This document shows, one piece after another, positions 1-6,833 of a stretch of 7,169 nt of DNA (position 1 is the first letter of the stretch; each line of letters begins with the position of its first letter). The notes beneath the pieces are model-generated. The model searched no databases and was not told the DNA's origin. It saw only the letters and a list, made by a program, of their open reading frames with translations. Both the position numbers and the translations under genes were made by a program. Source of the DNA: an uncultured Blautia sp. (GTDB lineage Bacteria > Bacillota > Clostridia > Lachnospirales > Lachnospiraceae); contig CAKROW010000105.1 of the NCBI GenBank assembly GCA_934373235.1, positions 1 through 7,169 of the forward strand, read 5' to 3'.

Positions 1-905
1 TGTCTGCACTGTTCTGTGCACCACGGACACCGGTTGTGGAAACAGCAGCCACCAATCTCTCTGGACTGAACTCCTGTATCAGTAATGATCTGATCCAGAG
101 TTTTTACCCTGGGATCCGGCACCGGAATGGATGAGATCAACATTCTGGTGTAAGGATGCAGAGGATTGGAATATAACTTCTGAGCATCTGAAACCTCCAT
201 AAGCCTTCCCAGATATAAAACCCCGATCTCATCACAGATTTTTTGGACCACCTGAAGCTGATGGCTGATAAAGAGATAGGTAAGACCATATTTTTCCTGA
301 AGATCCTGAAGCATCTGAACAATCTGGGCCTGAAGAGACACATCCAGTGCGGAGATAGGTTCATCACATACCACAAATTCCGGTTTCACAGAAAGGGCTC
401 TTGCAATGGAAATCCTCTGCCTCTGTCCTCCGGAAAACTCATGGGGATACTTCAGAAGATCCTGTTCCTTAAGTCCTACCACCCGGATCAGTTCCCTGGC
501 CCGCTCTTTTCGTTCCTTGGGATCATACATCCTGTGGATCTCCATAGGCTCGCAGATGATATCCTGAACCGTGTGGCTGGGATCCAGGGACGAATACGGA
601 TCCTGAAAAACAGACTGCATCTTTTTTCTGTAGGGAAGAAGATTCTTCTCTGCCATTGAACCGATTTCGGTTTCCTCATAAAAGATCTCCCCTCCTGCAG
701 GTTTATGGTAACGCAGGATCGCCTTTCCGATAGTTGATTTACCGCTTCCGGACTCTCCTACCAGGCCAAAGGTTTTTCCCTTTTGGATGGTAAAGCTTAC
801 CTGGTCAACTGCTTTCAGGATTCCGGGTTTAAAAGATAAGATCTTAGGGGATTTCTGGCGAAAACATACCTGGAGATCTTTTACCTCGATCAGTGTTTTG
901 CTCAT
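1..905 (-). CDS. Opp/Dpp-family peptide ABC transporter ATPase, F subunit (3' end cut by window edge)
   Basis: Second nucleotide-binding subunit of a peptide/nickel-class ABC importer; it hydrolyses ATP at the cytoplasmic face of the permeases. I translated the frame by hand: it is open from the ATG at 905 to the window edge, giving 301 residues with no stop. Motifs: Walker A GESGSGKST (50-58), Q-loop FQDPYSSLDP (100-109), signature FSGGQRQR (157-164), Walker B FVVCDEP (177-183), D-loop SALDVS (185-190), H-loop H215. The C-terminal oligopeptide-transporter domain begins around residue 245 (NPLHPYT), and its cysteines C287, C293 and C300 follow the C-x5-C-x6-C spacing of the family. Full-length members are about 320-330 residues, so roughly 20-30 are missing. 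The start overlaps the upstream ATPase stop as ATGA, with GGAGG (913-917) 7 nt before the ATG. One oddity: Gln216 follows the H-loop His, where Asp is usual. Whether the substrate is peptide or nickel cannot be decided here. Confidence 0.95.
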   Translation of the reverse strand, partial: MSKTLIEVKDLQVCFRQKSPKILSFKPGILKAVDQVSFTIQKGKTFGLVGESGSGKSTIGKAILRYHKPAGGEIFYEETEIGSMAEKNLLPYRKKMQSVFQDPYSSLDPSHTVQDIICEPMEIHRMYDPKERKERARELIRVVGLKEQDLLKYPHEFSGGQRQRISIARALSVKPEFVVCDEPISALDVSLQAQIVQMLQDLQEKYGLTYLFISHQLQVVQKICDEIGVLYLGRLMEVSDAQKLYSNPLHPYTRMLISSIPVPDPRVKTLDQIITDTGVQSREIGGCCFHNRCPWCTEQCR

Positions 906-1861
906 TTTTTATCCTCCCTTCTGTGACAGCGGATCTTATGTCCTTTCTCAGGCTCATAAAAATCAGGCAGACATTTCTCACAGGCTGCGGCTGCGTATTT
1001 ACAGCGGTTCAGAAACGGACAGAGAGTTCCGCTGCTGTCAGAAAGATCTCTTTCCAGAAACTGTTCAAAAGTCCCACCTACCCTTGGCATACTGGCGATC
1101 AGCGCCTGAGTATACGGATGGCCAGGCTTAAGGAAAATATCCTCCACAGAACCTTCCTCTACCACATAACCGCCGCACATTACTGCCACCCTCTTGCAGG
1201 TCTGCGCCACAACACCAAGATCATGGGTGATAAGAATAATACTCATACCGTTTTTTTTCTGAAGTTCCAGAAGAAGATGGAGGATCTGTGCCTGAATGGT
1301 AACATCCAGCGCAGTAGTTGGTTCATCTGCGATCAGGATCTGCGGATTACTGCTCATTGCCATGGCGATCATAACACGCTGACGCATACCACCGGATAAC
1401 TCATGGGGATAGCTTTTCATTGCTTTTTCCGGATCTGTGATCCCCACTGCTGTGAGAAGTTCCAGCACGCGGTTTCTGGCTTCCTGCTTGGTCATCCCTG
1501 TATGTCTCCGGATCAGCTCCACCATCTTATTTCCCACTGTATATACAGGATTCAGGGCAGAAAGAGAATCCTGGAAGATCATGGCGATCTCCCCTCCGCG
1601 GATCTCCCGAAGTTTTGCGGGATCCTTTTTCAGGATATCTTCTCCCTTAAAAAGGATCTCACCCCCCATGATCTTACAGTTGGACGGGCCAAGCCTCAGT
1701 ATGGATTTTGTTGTAACACTCTTTCCACTTCCTGACTCTCCCACAATGCCGAAAAAATCTCCTTTTTCAATCTCAAAGCCGGCATTCTTTACCGCCTGTG
1801 TTTCTCCCAGATCTGTAAAGAAAGACACTTTAAGATCCTTTACTTCCAGTAATTTTTCCAT
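902..1861 (-). CDS. Opp/Dpp-family peptide ABC transporter ATPase, D subunit
   Basis: First ATPase of the importer, 319 residues, a normal length for OppD/DppD. Motifs in order: Walker A GESGSGKS (41-48), Q-loop FQDSLSALNP (96-105), signature LSGGMRQR (155-162), Walker B ILIADEP (175-181, with D179 and catalytic E180), D-loop TALDVT (183-188), H-loop ITHDL (H213). The C-terminal family domain follows (PGHPYTQAL from 246), then cysteines C281, C287, C294 and C312 in the family's four-Cys arrangement, plus an extra C297. All catalytic residues are present, so it should be active. It pairs with the following ATPase to form a heterodimer under the two permeases. AAGGAGG sits 7 nt before the ATG and overlaps the TAA stop of the preceding permease. 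Its own TGA overlaps the next ATG by 4 nt, so translation of the two ATPases is probably coupled. Confidence 0.97.
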   Translation of the reverse strand: MEKLLEVKDLKVSFFTDLGETQAVKNAGFEIEKGDFFGIVGESGSGKSVTTKSILRLGPSNCKIMGGEILFKGEDILKKDPAKLREIRGGEIAMIFQDSLSALNPVYTVGNKMVELIRRHTGMTKQEARNRVLELLTAVGITDPEKAMKSYPHELSGGMRQRVMIAMAMSSNPQILIADEPTTALDVTIQAQILHLLLELQKKNGMSIILITHDLGVVAQTCKRVAVMCGGYVVEEGSVEDIFLKPGHPYTQALIASMPRVGGTFEQFLERDLSDSSGTLCPFLNRCKYAAAACEKCLPDFYEPEKGHKIRCHRREDKK

Positions 1862-1873
1862 TGTATGTCCTCC

Positions 1874-2707
1874 TTACTTCGGTTCAAATACTTTTCGCAG
1901 AACTTCACCCAGATAGTTGAAGCTGATAACAGTCACCAGGATCAGTAAACCGGGAAAAACAGCCAGATACGGAGCCTGTTGGATATATCTCTGCGCATTG
2001 CTTAACATACTTCCCCAGGATGCGGTAGGCGGCTGGATACCAAGTCCGAAAAAGCTTAAAGCAGATTCCATAAGGATGGCATTTGCAATATTCATGGTTG
2101 CAGCTACAATAATGGTTGGCATGATATTCGGCAGAATATGATGAAGGATGGTTGCTCTCTTTTTCTGTCCGGAAATCCTTGCATAGATCACATATTCTCT
2201 CTCATTCAGGGAGATCGTTTCCCCACGGACGATCCTGGCAATGTTCATCCAGGTAAGGAAACCGATGATCAGCACAATATTCTGAAGTCCAGGTTTCAGG
2301 AAGGCATTCATAACGATCATAATAAGAAATGTGGGAAGGCTCATAAGAGCATCAACCAGACGCATTAGGACCGCATCTGGAGCACCTCCCACAAATCCGC
2401 TGACAGAACCTACAAGAACTCCCAGCGCTGTGGAAAGGATCATTGAAAGAAATCCTACCAGAAGAGATGCCCTGCCTCCGTAAATACATCTTGCCAGGTA
2501 ATCACGGCCCATATCGTCCGTCCCGAAAGGATGGGCAAGGGAAGGCCCCATAAGACGTTCCGTGGCACTGATGGCATTGGGATCCACAGGATACAAAAAT
2601 GCAAAAATGGAAATCAGTGCTAGAGCTACGATCATCACAGCTCCTGCAATGGCAAGTTTGTTGGCCTTAAATCCCCGCTTGATATTTTTCCAGATATTTT
2701 CTCTCAT
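1874..2707 (-). CDS. Opp/Dpp-family ABC transporter permease, C subunit
   Basis: Inner channel subunit of the importer, 277 residues, a cytoplasmic-membrane protein. An N-terminal amphipathic stretch and first helix (about 17-39) match the OppC_N region, followed by HPFGTDDMGRD (59-69), a hallmark of the C subunit. Further hydrophobic segments lie near 82-105, 124-150, 195-215 and 247-267. The cytoplasmic EAA coupling loop, which docks onto the ATPases, is at about 171-194 (EYVIYARISG then ILPN). The late motif SFFGLGIQPP (218-227) is also typical. The start is supported by AGGAGGTGA in the 15-nt gap after the B permease, an almost perfect complement to the 16S rRNA tail. It is slightly short for the family, mainly because the N-terminus is compact. 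Intact and probably functional; substrate unknown. Confidence 0.96.
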   Translation of the reverse strand: MRENIWKNIKRGFKANKLAIAGAVMIVALALISIFAFLYPVDPNAISATERLMGPSLAHPFGTDDMGRDYLARCIYGGRASLLVGFLSMILSTALGVLVGSVSGFVGGAPDAVLMRLVDALMSLPTFLIMIVMNAFLKPGLQNIVLIIGFLTWMNIARIVRGETISLNEREYVIYARISGQKKRATILHHILPNIMPTIIVAATMNIANAILMESALSFFGLGIQPPTASWGSMLSNAQRYIQQAPYLAVFPGLLILVTVISFNYLGEVLRKVFEPK

Positions 2708-2722
2708 CTTGTGTCACCTCCT

Positions 2723-3670
2723 CTAGCTTGCCTTGCGGATTCTCGGGTCAAATACTGCATACAGCACATCTGCAAGAAGATTTCCTGCCACAACAAGAAG
2801 TGCGGTAAGCATGGTAATTCCCATGATCAGCGGATAATCATACTGCATGACAGCGGTTACCGCCAACTGTCCGATTCCCGGCCATGCAAATACCTGTTCT
2901 GTAATAATGGCGCCGGATACCAGAGACTGAAGGCTCATTCCCAGAACTGTGATCATAGGCAGCATTGCATTTTTCAGCACATGCCGGAAAAGGATCCCTG
3001 AATCTTTCATTCCGTAGGCAGTCTGCACCATCACATAATCTGATGACATTTCCGTGATGGTACTGCTGCGCAGATAGCGGATATACTGGGATGCATTGGC
3101 AAAAGTCAGCACTGCGCAGGGCATGATCATGTGGAGCACCAGATCTCCAAAAGAGCGATCACCATCTGAATGCATACCAATACTTGGCAGGATATGAAGA
3201 TGCACACTGAAAAGATAGATCAGCATGATCCCGAACCAGAAAGTAGGGATGGAAATTCCTACATAGCAGAAAAGACTGGTGATCTTATCCAGCAGTCCGT
3301 TTCTGTTTTTTCCGGAATAAAGTCCCAGTACAACCGCAATAAGAAATCCCAGCACCATACTGGTTCCCATAAGGATCACCGTAGCAGGAAGGCGTTCCAG
3401 CATCTGGGTAAGCACAGGGCGGTTATTCATCAGGGAATTACCGAAATTTCCGTGAAAAATCCTTCCAAGCCACAGAAAATACTGTTCATATAAAGGCTTG
3501 GTAAGGCCAAGGCTTTCTCTTAAATTCTGAATATATTCCTCACTCATGTTCGGTTCCACATAGGTCAGCACCGGATCACCAGGTGCCGCCTTGGTAAGAG
3601 CGAAACACAGCACAGAAACAATAAACAGCGTCAGTATACACTGAATCAGACGGTTTATTATTTTTTTCAC
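2723..3670 (-). CDS. Opp/Dpp-family ABC transporter permease, B subunit (GTG start)
   Basis: Partner channel subunit of the importer, 315 residues. First helix at about 7-27, then AAPGDP (28-33), and the long extracytoplasmic region with YIQNLRESLGLTKPLYEQY (46-64) that marks B subunits. Helices follow near 97-118, 130-155, 180-195, 235-257 and 283-305. The EAA coupling loop lies around 211-238. FAWPGIGQL (261-269) and the C-terminal tail YAVFDPRIR (304-312) are strong family signatures. The codon at 3668-3670 is GTG, and no better ATG exists nearby; AAGGAGG (3677-3683) lies 6 nt upstream, so GTG is the likely start. It is separated from the binding-protein gene by 103 nt holding a long stem-loop, which suggests lower expression than the binding protein. 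Confidence 0.96.
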   Translation of the reverse strand: MKKIINRLIQCILTLFIVSVLCFALTKAAPGDPVLTYVEPNMSEEYIQNLRESLGLTKPLYEQYFLWLGRIFHGNFGNSLMNNRPVLTQMLERLPATVILMGTSMVLGFLIAVVLGLYSGKNRNGLLDKITSLFCYVGISIPTFWFGIMLIYLFSVHLHILPSIGMHSDGDRSFGDLVLHMIMPCAVLTFANASQYIRYLRSSTITEMSSDYVMVQTAYGMKDSGILFRHVLKNAMLPMITVLGMSLQSLVSGAIITEQVFAWPGIGQLAVTAVMQYDYPLIMGITMLTALLVVAGNLLADVLYAVFDPRIRKAS

Positions 3671-3676
3671 AGGGTA

Positions 3677-3683
3677 CCTCCTT
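3677..3683 (-). promoter_or_regulatory. Ribosome binding site fixing the GTG start of the B permease
   Basis: On the minus strand AAGGAGG is followed by 6 nt and then GTG AAA AAA ATA. This is the only strong ribosome binding site in the gap and supports the non-ATG start at 3670. Confidence 0.8.
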
Positions 3684-3700
3684 GTAATTTTGCTCTATAA

Positions 3701-3744
3701 CAGGAAATTGGCTGCCGCAATAAATACGTCAGCCTTCTTTCCTG
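3701..3744 (-). promoter_or_regulatory. Intercistronic stem-loop between binding protein and permease genes
   Basis: Seen directly: CAGGAAA (3738-3744 read on minus) pairs with TTTCCTG (3701-3707), and an inner GGCTG pairs with CAGCC (3730-3734 with 3710-3714). A short GAA/AA internal loop separates the two stems, and a further CG/CG closes the apical loop. That is 12 or more base pairs over 44 nt. No U-tract follows on either strand, so it is not a standard intrinsic terminator. Inferred role: an RNA processing or 3'-end-stabilising element that keeps binding-protein mRNA in excess over the downstream membrane genes, as known for other binding-protein importer operons. Confidence 0.65.
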
Positions 3745-3773
3745 ATTACTGTATGAGATATGTTTCCAAAAGA

Positions 3774-5348
3774 TTATTTCTCCACTGCATAGATTTTGGA
3801 GTAATCATAATAGATAGTCTTTAACAGACATTCATCAAAGCCTCCGAAATCCTTGCTTACCGCATAGAATCCATTGGAATATGCGATAGGATAAATGTAC
3901 ATATTATCATTGATGGTATTCTGAATCTCTTTGTAGATCTCACCACGCTTGGTATCATCTGCTGTGCTATTACCTTCCTCCCACAGTGCATCAAGGTCTG
4001 TATCCTTGATCCTGGAGTAGTTGGAACGGCTGTCAGAAGAACACATATCTGCATAAAGGCTAGGCTCCTCACCTAATGTATAGAAGCTTAATACCAGATC
4101 ATAATCTGTACATTCCGGATCTTTGGTCTTGTTCTTAAATGTTGATTCATCAGTAGGGATAAGATTGATGGTGATTCCCACATTTGCAAGTGCGGACTGT
4201 ACATACAGCGCTTCACTTTCCATTGTCTTATCTGTAGAGATGTACATAAGATTCAGGGAGAGGGAAGTCTTTCCTGCTTCGGAAAGGAGCTGTTGTGCCT
4301 TTGCCTGGTCATTATCATAAACATTGTCCGGCTCTGTGTAATAGAGAGTATCCGGTGTAAACAGGGAGTATGCAGGCTCAGCATAGTCCTGGGAAACAAA
4401 TGCAAACTGGCAAAATTCCTCTTTGTTCAGGGCATAAGCAATAGCCTGACGAACCTTTACATCCTGAAGATCCTCGTTAAGTTCATTCATGAACATGGCG
4501 TTAACTCTTCCGGAATTGTAGCTGTTAATATTGATATTATCATATGCACTGACTGTTTCATAATCATCTGCGCTGATAAGGCGTGCGTCAAGATCTCCAC
4601 TTGCAAGTGCGGCATTGGCAGAACTGGAATCCTTGACGATCTTAAAGGTGATACTGTCAAGATTTACCTCATCAAACCAGTCATCAAACTTTGTGACTTT
4701 AAAGTACTCTCCGGACTTGTATTCCTCAAATTTAAACGGACCGCTTCCCACCGGATTATTGTTAAGGTCGCTCTCTCCGATATTTTCAACACCTTCATAA
4801 ATATGCTTCGGGATACAGTAAACCTGGCTCAGTCCTCCCAGAAAACCTGCGCTTGAAGATCCAAGTGAGATTTTCACGGTAAGGTCATCTACCTTCTCAG
4901 CCTCAACAGCCTTGTCATTTACATATCCATATGAGGAATATGGCACATTCTGCTTCTCGTCTACCAGTACCTGCATTGTAAATACCACATCATCTGCTGT
5001 GATGGGCTCACCGTCATGCCATTTCAGTCCGTCTTTTAATTTGAGAGTAAATTCGCTTGCATCGTCATTGGCAGTCACACTCTCGCAAAGACCGTTGCCA
5101 TAGAACATCTCACCATTGACGATCTCAAAAAACGGGCTGTAAAGTGCCTGCATCATGTCAAAGCTTGTCTGATCCACAACATAAAGGGGATTGATATTCT
5201 GAGGGTCTGCGGATGAAGCAATGGTAATGTTCCCACCCTCAGCCTTGGCTGTACCTTCAGTTTCTGCTGCAGATACGGTCACTCCTGCTGCCACTGTAGC
5301 AGTTGTCATTGCCGCAGCAAGAAGTACCATAAACAGTTTTTTTCTCAT
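3774..5348 (-). CDS. Extracellular solute-binding protein, family 5 (peptide/nickel-type), non-lipoprotein signal peptide
   Basis: Ligand-capturing subunit of the importer encoded downstream, 524 residues, normal for SBP_bac_5. N-terminus: basic MRKK, hydrophobic core to about residue 25, and a likely signal peptidase I site at VSA/AE (about 27/28). No cysteine occurs before residue 88, so there is no lipobox; a lipobox-like VAAGV (19-23) has Val where Cys would stand. Family hallmarks: LYSPFFEI (69-76), LKDGLKWHDGEPITADDVVFT (105-124, the family signature region), NPVGSGPFKF (198-207), VRQAIAYALNKEEF (299-312) and a C-terminal lobe with SNYSRIKDTDLDAL (442-455). The mature part has six cysteines (88, 178, 313, 413, 436, 507). 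ATG follows AGGAGG (5356-5361) by 7 nt. It has its own promoter about 65-90 nt upstream. The substrate could be oligopeptide, dipeptide, nickel chelate or another small molecule; sequence alone does not settle this. Confidence 0.96.
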   Translation of the reverse strand: MRKKLFMVLLAAAMTTATVAAGVTVSAAETEGTAKAEGGNITIASSADPQNINPLYVVDQTSFDMMQALYSPFFEIVNGEMFYGNGLCESVTANDDASEFTLKLKDGLKWHDGEPITADDVVFTMQVLVDEKQNVPYSSYGYVNDKAVEAEKVDDLTVKISLGSSSAGFLGGLSQVYCIPKHIYEGVENIGESDLNNNPVGSGPFKFEEYKSGEYFKVTKFDDWFDEVNLDSITFKIVKDSSSANAALASGDLDARLISADDYETVSAYDNININSYNSGRVNAMFMNELNEDLQDVKVRQAIAYALNKEEFCQFAFVSQDYAEPAYSLFTPDTLYYTEPDNVYDNDQAKAQQLLSEAGKTSLSLNLMYISTDKTMESEALYVQSALANVGITINLIPTDESTFKNKTKDPECTDYDLVLSFYTLGEEPSLYADMCSSDSRSNYSRIKDTDLDALWEEGNSTADDTKRGEIYKEIQNTINDNMYIYPIAYSNGFYAVSKDFGGFDECLLKTIYYDYSKIYAVEK

Positions 5349-5366
5349 CTCTTTTCCTCCTCTTTC

Positions 5367-5389
5367 GTGGGTAACTCCAAAATACCCAC
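5367..5389 (-). promoter_or_regulatory. 5' leader hairpin just upstream of the binding-protein ribosome binding site
   Basis: GTGGGTA and TACCCAC form a perfect 7-bp inverted repeat around a 9-nt loop. On the transcript it ends 5 nt before the AGGAGG of the binding-protein gene, inside a leader of roughly 57 nt. There is no U-tract, so it is unlikely to terminate. Possible roles are 5' mRNA stabilisation, structure that keeps the ribosome site open, or a protein/RNA target. The structure is seen; the role is inferred. Confidence 0.6.
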
Positions 5390-5401
5390 TAATTCAGTAT
5401 G

Positions 5402-5424
5402 ATATAGTAAGCAGAATACTATAT
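5402..5424. promoter_or_regulatory. Perfect inverted repeat across the -10/+1 region, candidate operator
   Basis: ATATAGTA (5402-5409), 7-nt spacer, TACTATAT (5417-5424): a perfect 8-bp dyad. One arm overlaps the proposed -10 element (5413-5418) and the other covers the expected transcription start near 5405. A repressor dimer bound here would block the promoter. I do not recognise the half-site as that of a named regulator, and no regulator gene lies in the window. Confidence 0.55.
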
Positions 5425-5441
5425 TGTCATTCTTTTGTCAA
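5413..5441 (-). promoter_or_regulatory. Sigma-A/sigma-70 type promoter of the ABC importer operon
   Basis: Read on the minus strand: a perfect -35 TTGACA (5436-5441), exactly 17 nt of spacer, then -10 TATTCT (5413-5418, 4 of 6 matches to TATAAT). The expected start is near 5405, giving a leader of about 57 nt before the binding-protein ATG. The position, just after the MATE stop codon, makes this the obvious operon promoter. Confidence 0.75.
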
Positions 5442-5488
5442 GTTATTTCCCCTGCCACATGCTCATAAACGAATCACTCCCTGATCTG

Positions 5489-6823
5489 TCAGTTTGTCAT
5501 CTTACGGATCCAGTGTCCATAATTGCATTTCAGAAACGCAGGTATACATTTAAAGATCTGATCCGCATTCAGGCAACAGACAACCACCGCCGGAGATGCC
5601 TTTACAACAAATGCCATAACCGCAGACAGAGGGATCACAATAAGCCAGGTGCTGATAAGATCTACTTTCATGGAGTAGGCAATACTTCCACTTCCTCTGA
5701 TAATACCGCTGTTAGTTGGCATCTGATATGACATTCCCACCATGACTACACTTAAGATCATAAGAAATGTATCTGCAAGCTGCCTTGTCTCAGGGGAAAG
5801 TCTGTAAAGGCTCAGTACAGGGATCCTTATAAAAAACAAAAGGATTCCACAGGTAAATCCCATTATAACAAAGAATTTCTGGAGCTTTTTGGAGTAGGCC
5901 ACTGCCATATCCAGCTTTCCGGTTCCTATGGTTTTTCCCATTATGACTGAAGCTGCAGATGCCGCTCCTACTGCTGCGGATTTTACCATGAGAAAAAGAT
6001 TGGAAGCTGCACTGTTGGCTGCAATGGCTGCAGCGGTCATATGTCCTAAAATGGCAGTCTGCAAAGCAGTATTCACACCCCACAGCCCCTGGATCACCAG
6101 CAGTGGCAGTACGATCTGCCCATATTTGAGTCCCAGGTTCCTGTCTGCTGTAAGGTAATCTTTAAAGCCAAGCCCAATCCAGCTTTGCCTGCGTTTTATA
6201 TATACAAGCAAAACCAGCACTTCCATAATCCTTGCCACAAGAGTTCCCACTGCTGCACCTGCAGCTCCCAGGGAAGGTGCCCCGAAGTGTCCGTAGATCA
6301 GAATCCAGTTAATGGAACAGTTGATCACCAGTGTCATAAGGGAAAGTCCAAATGCGATCCCTGCGACTTCCACACATCGCAGAGTTGCCAGAAGGATCTG
6401 TGTCACTGCAAAGAATATGTAGGTGAAACGAATGATCTCAAGATAGGATACGCCTGCTTCTATGATATCCGGATCTGTGGTAAAAAGTCCCAGAAGCTTT
6501 CCAGGCCAGAAACTCGCAGCCAGAAACAGAAGCACAGCGGTAAAAAGACCTGTCCTCATGGCCCAGGCACTGATCTTCCTGACCGGTTCTGTCTCCTTTC
6601 TGCCCCAGTACTGACTCCCGAAAATCACCAGGCCATCTCCCAGAGCCATCAGAAGCTGCTGAAATACAAACTGCACCTGATTTACTGTGGTAACTCCTGA
6701 AAGGGCAGTCTCACTGTATGCTCCGAGCATGATATTGTCCGCAAGGTTCACACTGAGTGTCACCACATTCTGAAGTACCAGCATGGAACACAGCTTTAAA
6801 AAACTGCGGTAAAAATTCTTCAT
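5489..6823 (-). CDS. MATE-family multidrug/toxin efflux transporter
   Basis: Predicted cation-coupled exporter of the multidrug and toxic compound extrusion family, an integral membrane protein. With the start chosen here it has 444 residues, typical for the 12-helix family. The N-terminus MKNFYRSFLKL leads into helix 1 (VLQNVVTLSVNLADNIMLG, 16-34), then a long second helix and the family-typical FGSQYWGRKE (68-77). A second, homologous half starts near 230, and the gene ends with DQIFKCIPAF and a basic tail. The frame also allows an ATG at 6868 (15 residues more), but that overlaps groES by 35 nt and has no ribosome site. The ATG at 6823 lies 10 nt after the groES stop and matches usual MATE N-termini, though its GGGAG is only 1 nt away, so initiation may rely on coupling. 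Exported substrate unknown. It is probably co-transcribed with groES. Confidence 0.93.
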   Translation of the reverse strand: MKNFYRSFLKLCSMLVLQNVVTLSVNLADNIMLGAYSETALSGVTTVNQVQFVFQQLLMALGDGLVIFGSQYWGRKETEPVRKISAWAMRTGLFTAVLLFLAASFWPGKLLGLFTTDPDIIEAGVSYLEIIRFTYIFFAVTQILLATLRCVEVAGIAFGLSLMTLVINCSINWILIYGHFGAPSLGAAGAAVGTLVARIMEVLVLLVYIKRRQSWIGLGFKDYLTADRNLGLKYGQIVLPLLVIQGLWGVNTALQTAILGHMTAAAIAANSAASNLFLMVKSAAVGAASAASVIMGKTIGTGKLDMAVAYSKKLQKFFVIMGFTCGILLFFIRIPVLSLYRLSPETRQLADTFLMILSVVMVGMSYQMPTNSGIIRGSGSIAYSMKVDLISTWLIVIPLSAVMAFVVKASPAVVVCCLNADQIFKCIPAFLKCNYGHWIRKMTN

Positions 6824-6833
6824 TCTCCCGGAA

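Noticed and set aside
243..659. Open frame of 138 codons on the plus strand
   Set aside because: Lies wholly antisense to the F ATPase, whose motifs are unmistakable; no ribosome site or recognisable domain.
893..1399. Open frame of 168 codons on the plus strand
   Set aside because: Antisense to the D ATPase; low-complexity Cys/His-rich composition typical of shadow frames.
3701..3744. Stem-loop read as an intrinsic terminator
   Set aside because: No run of U follows the stem on either strand.
4293..4856. Open frame of 187 codons on the plus strand
   Set aside because: Antisense shadow of the binding-protein gene; no start signals or domain features.
6185..6700. Open frame of 171 codons on the plus strand
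   Set aside because: Antisense to the MATE gene; the reading is rich in Cys, His and Gln, as expected from the complement of membrane-protein codons.
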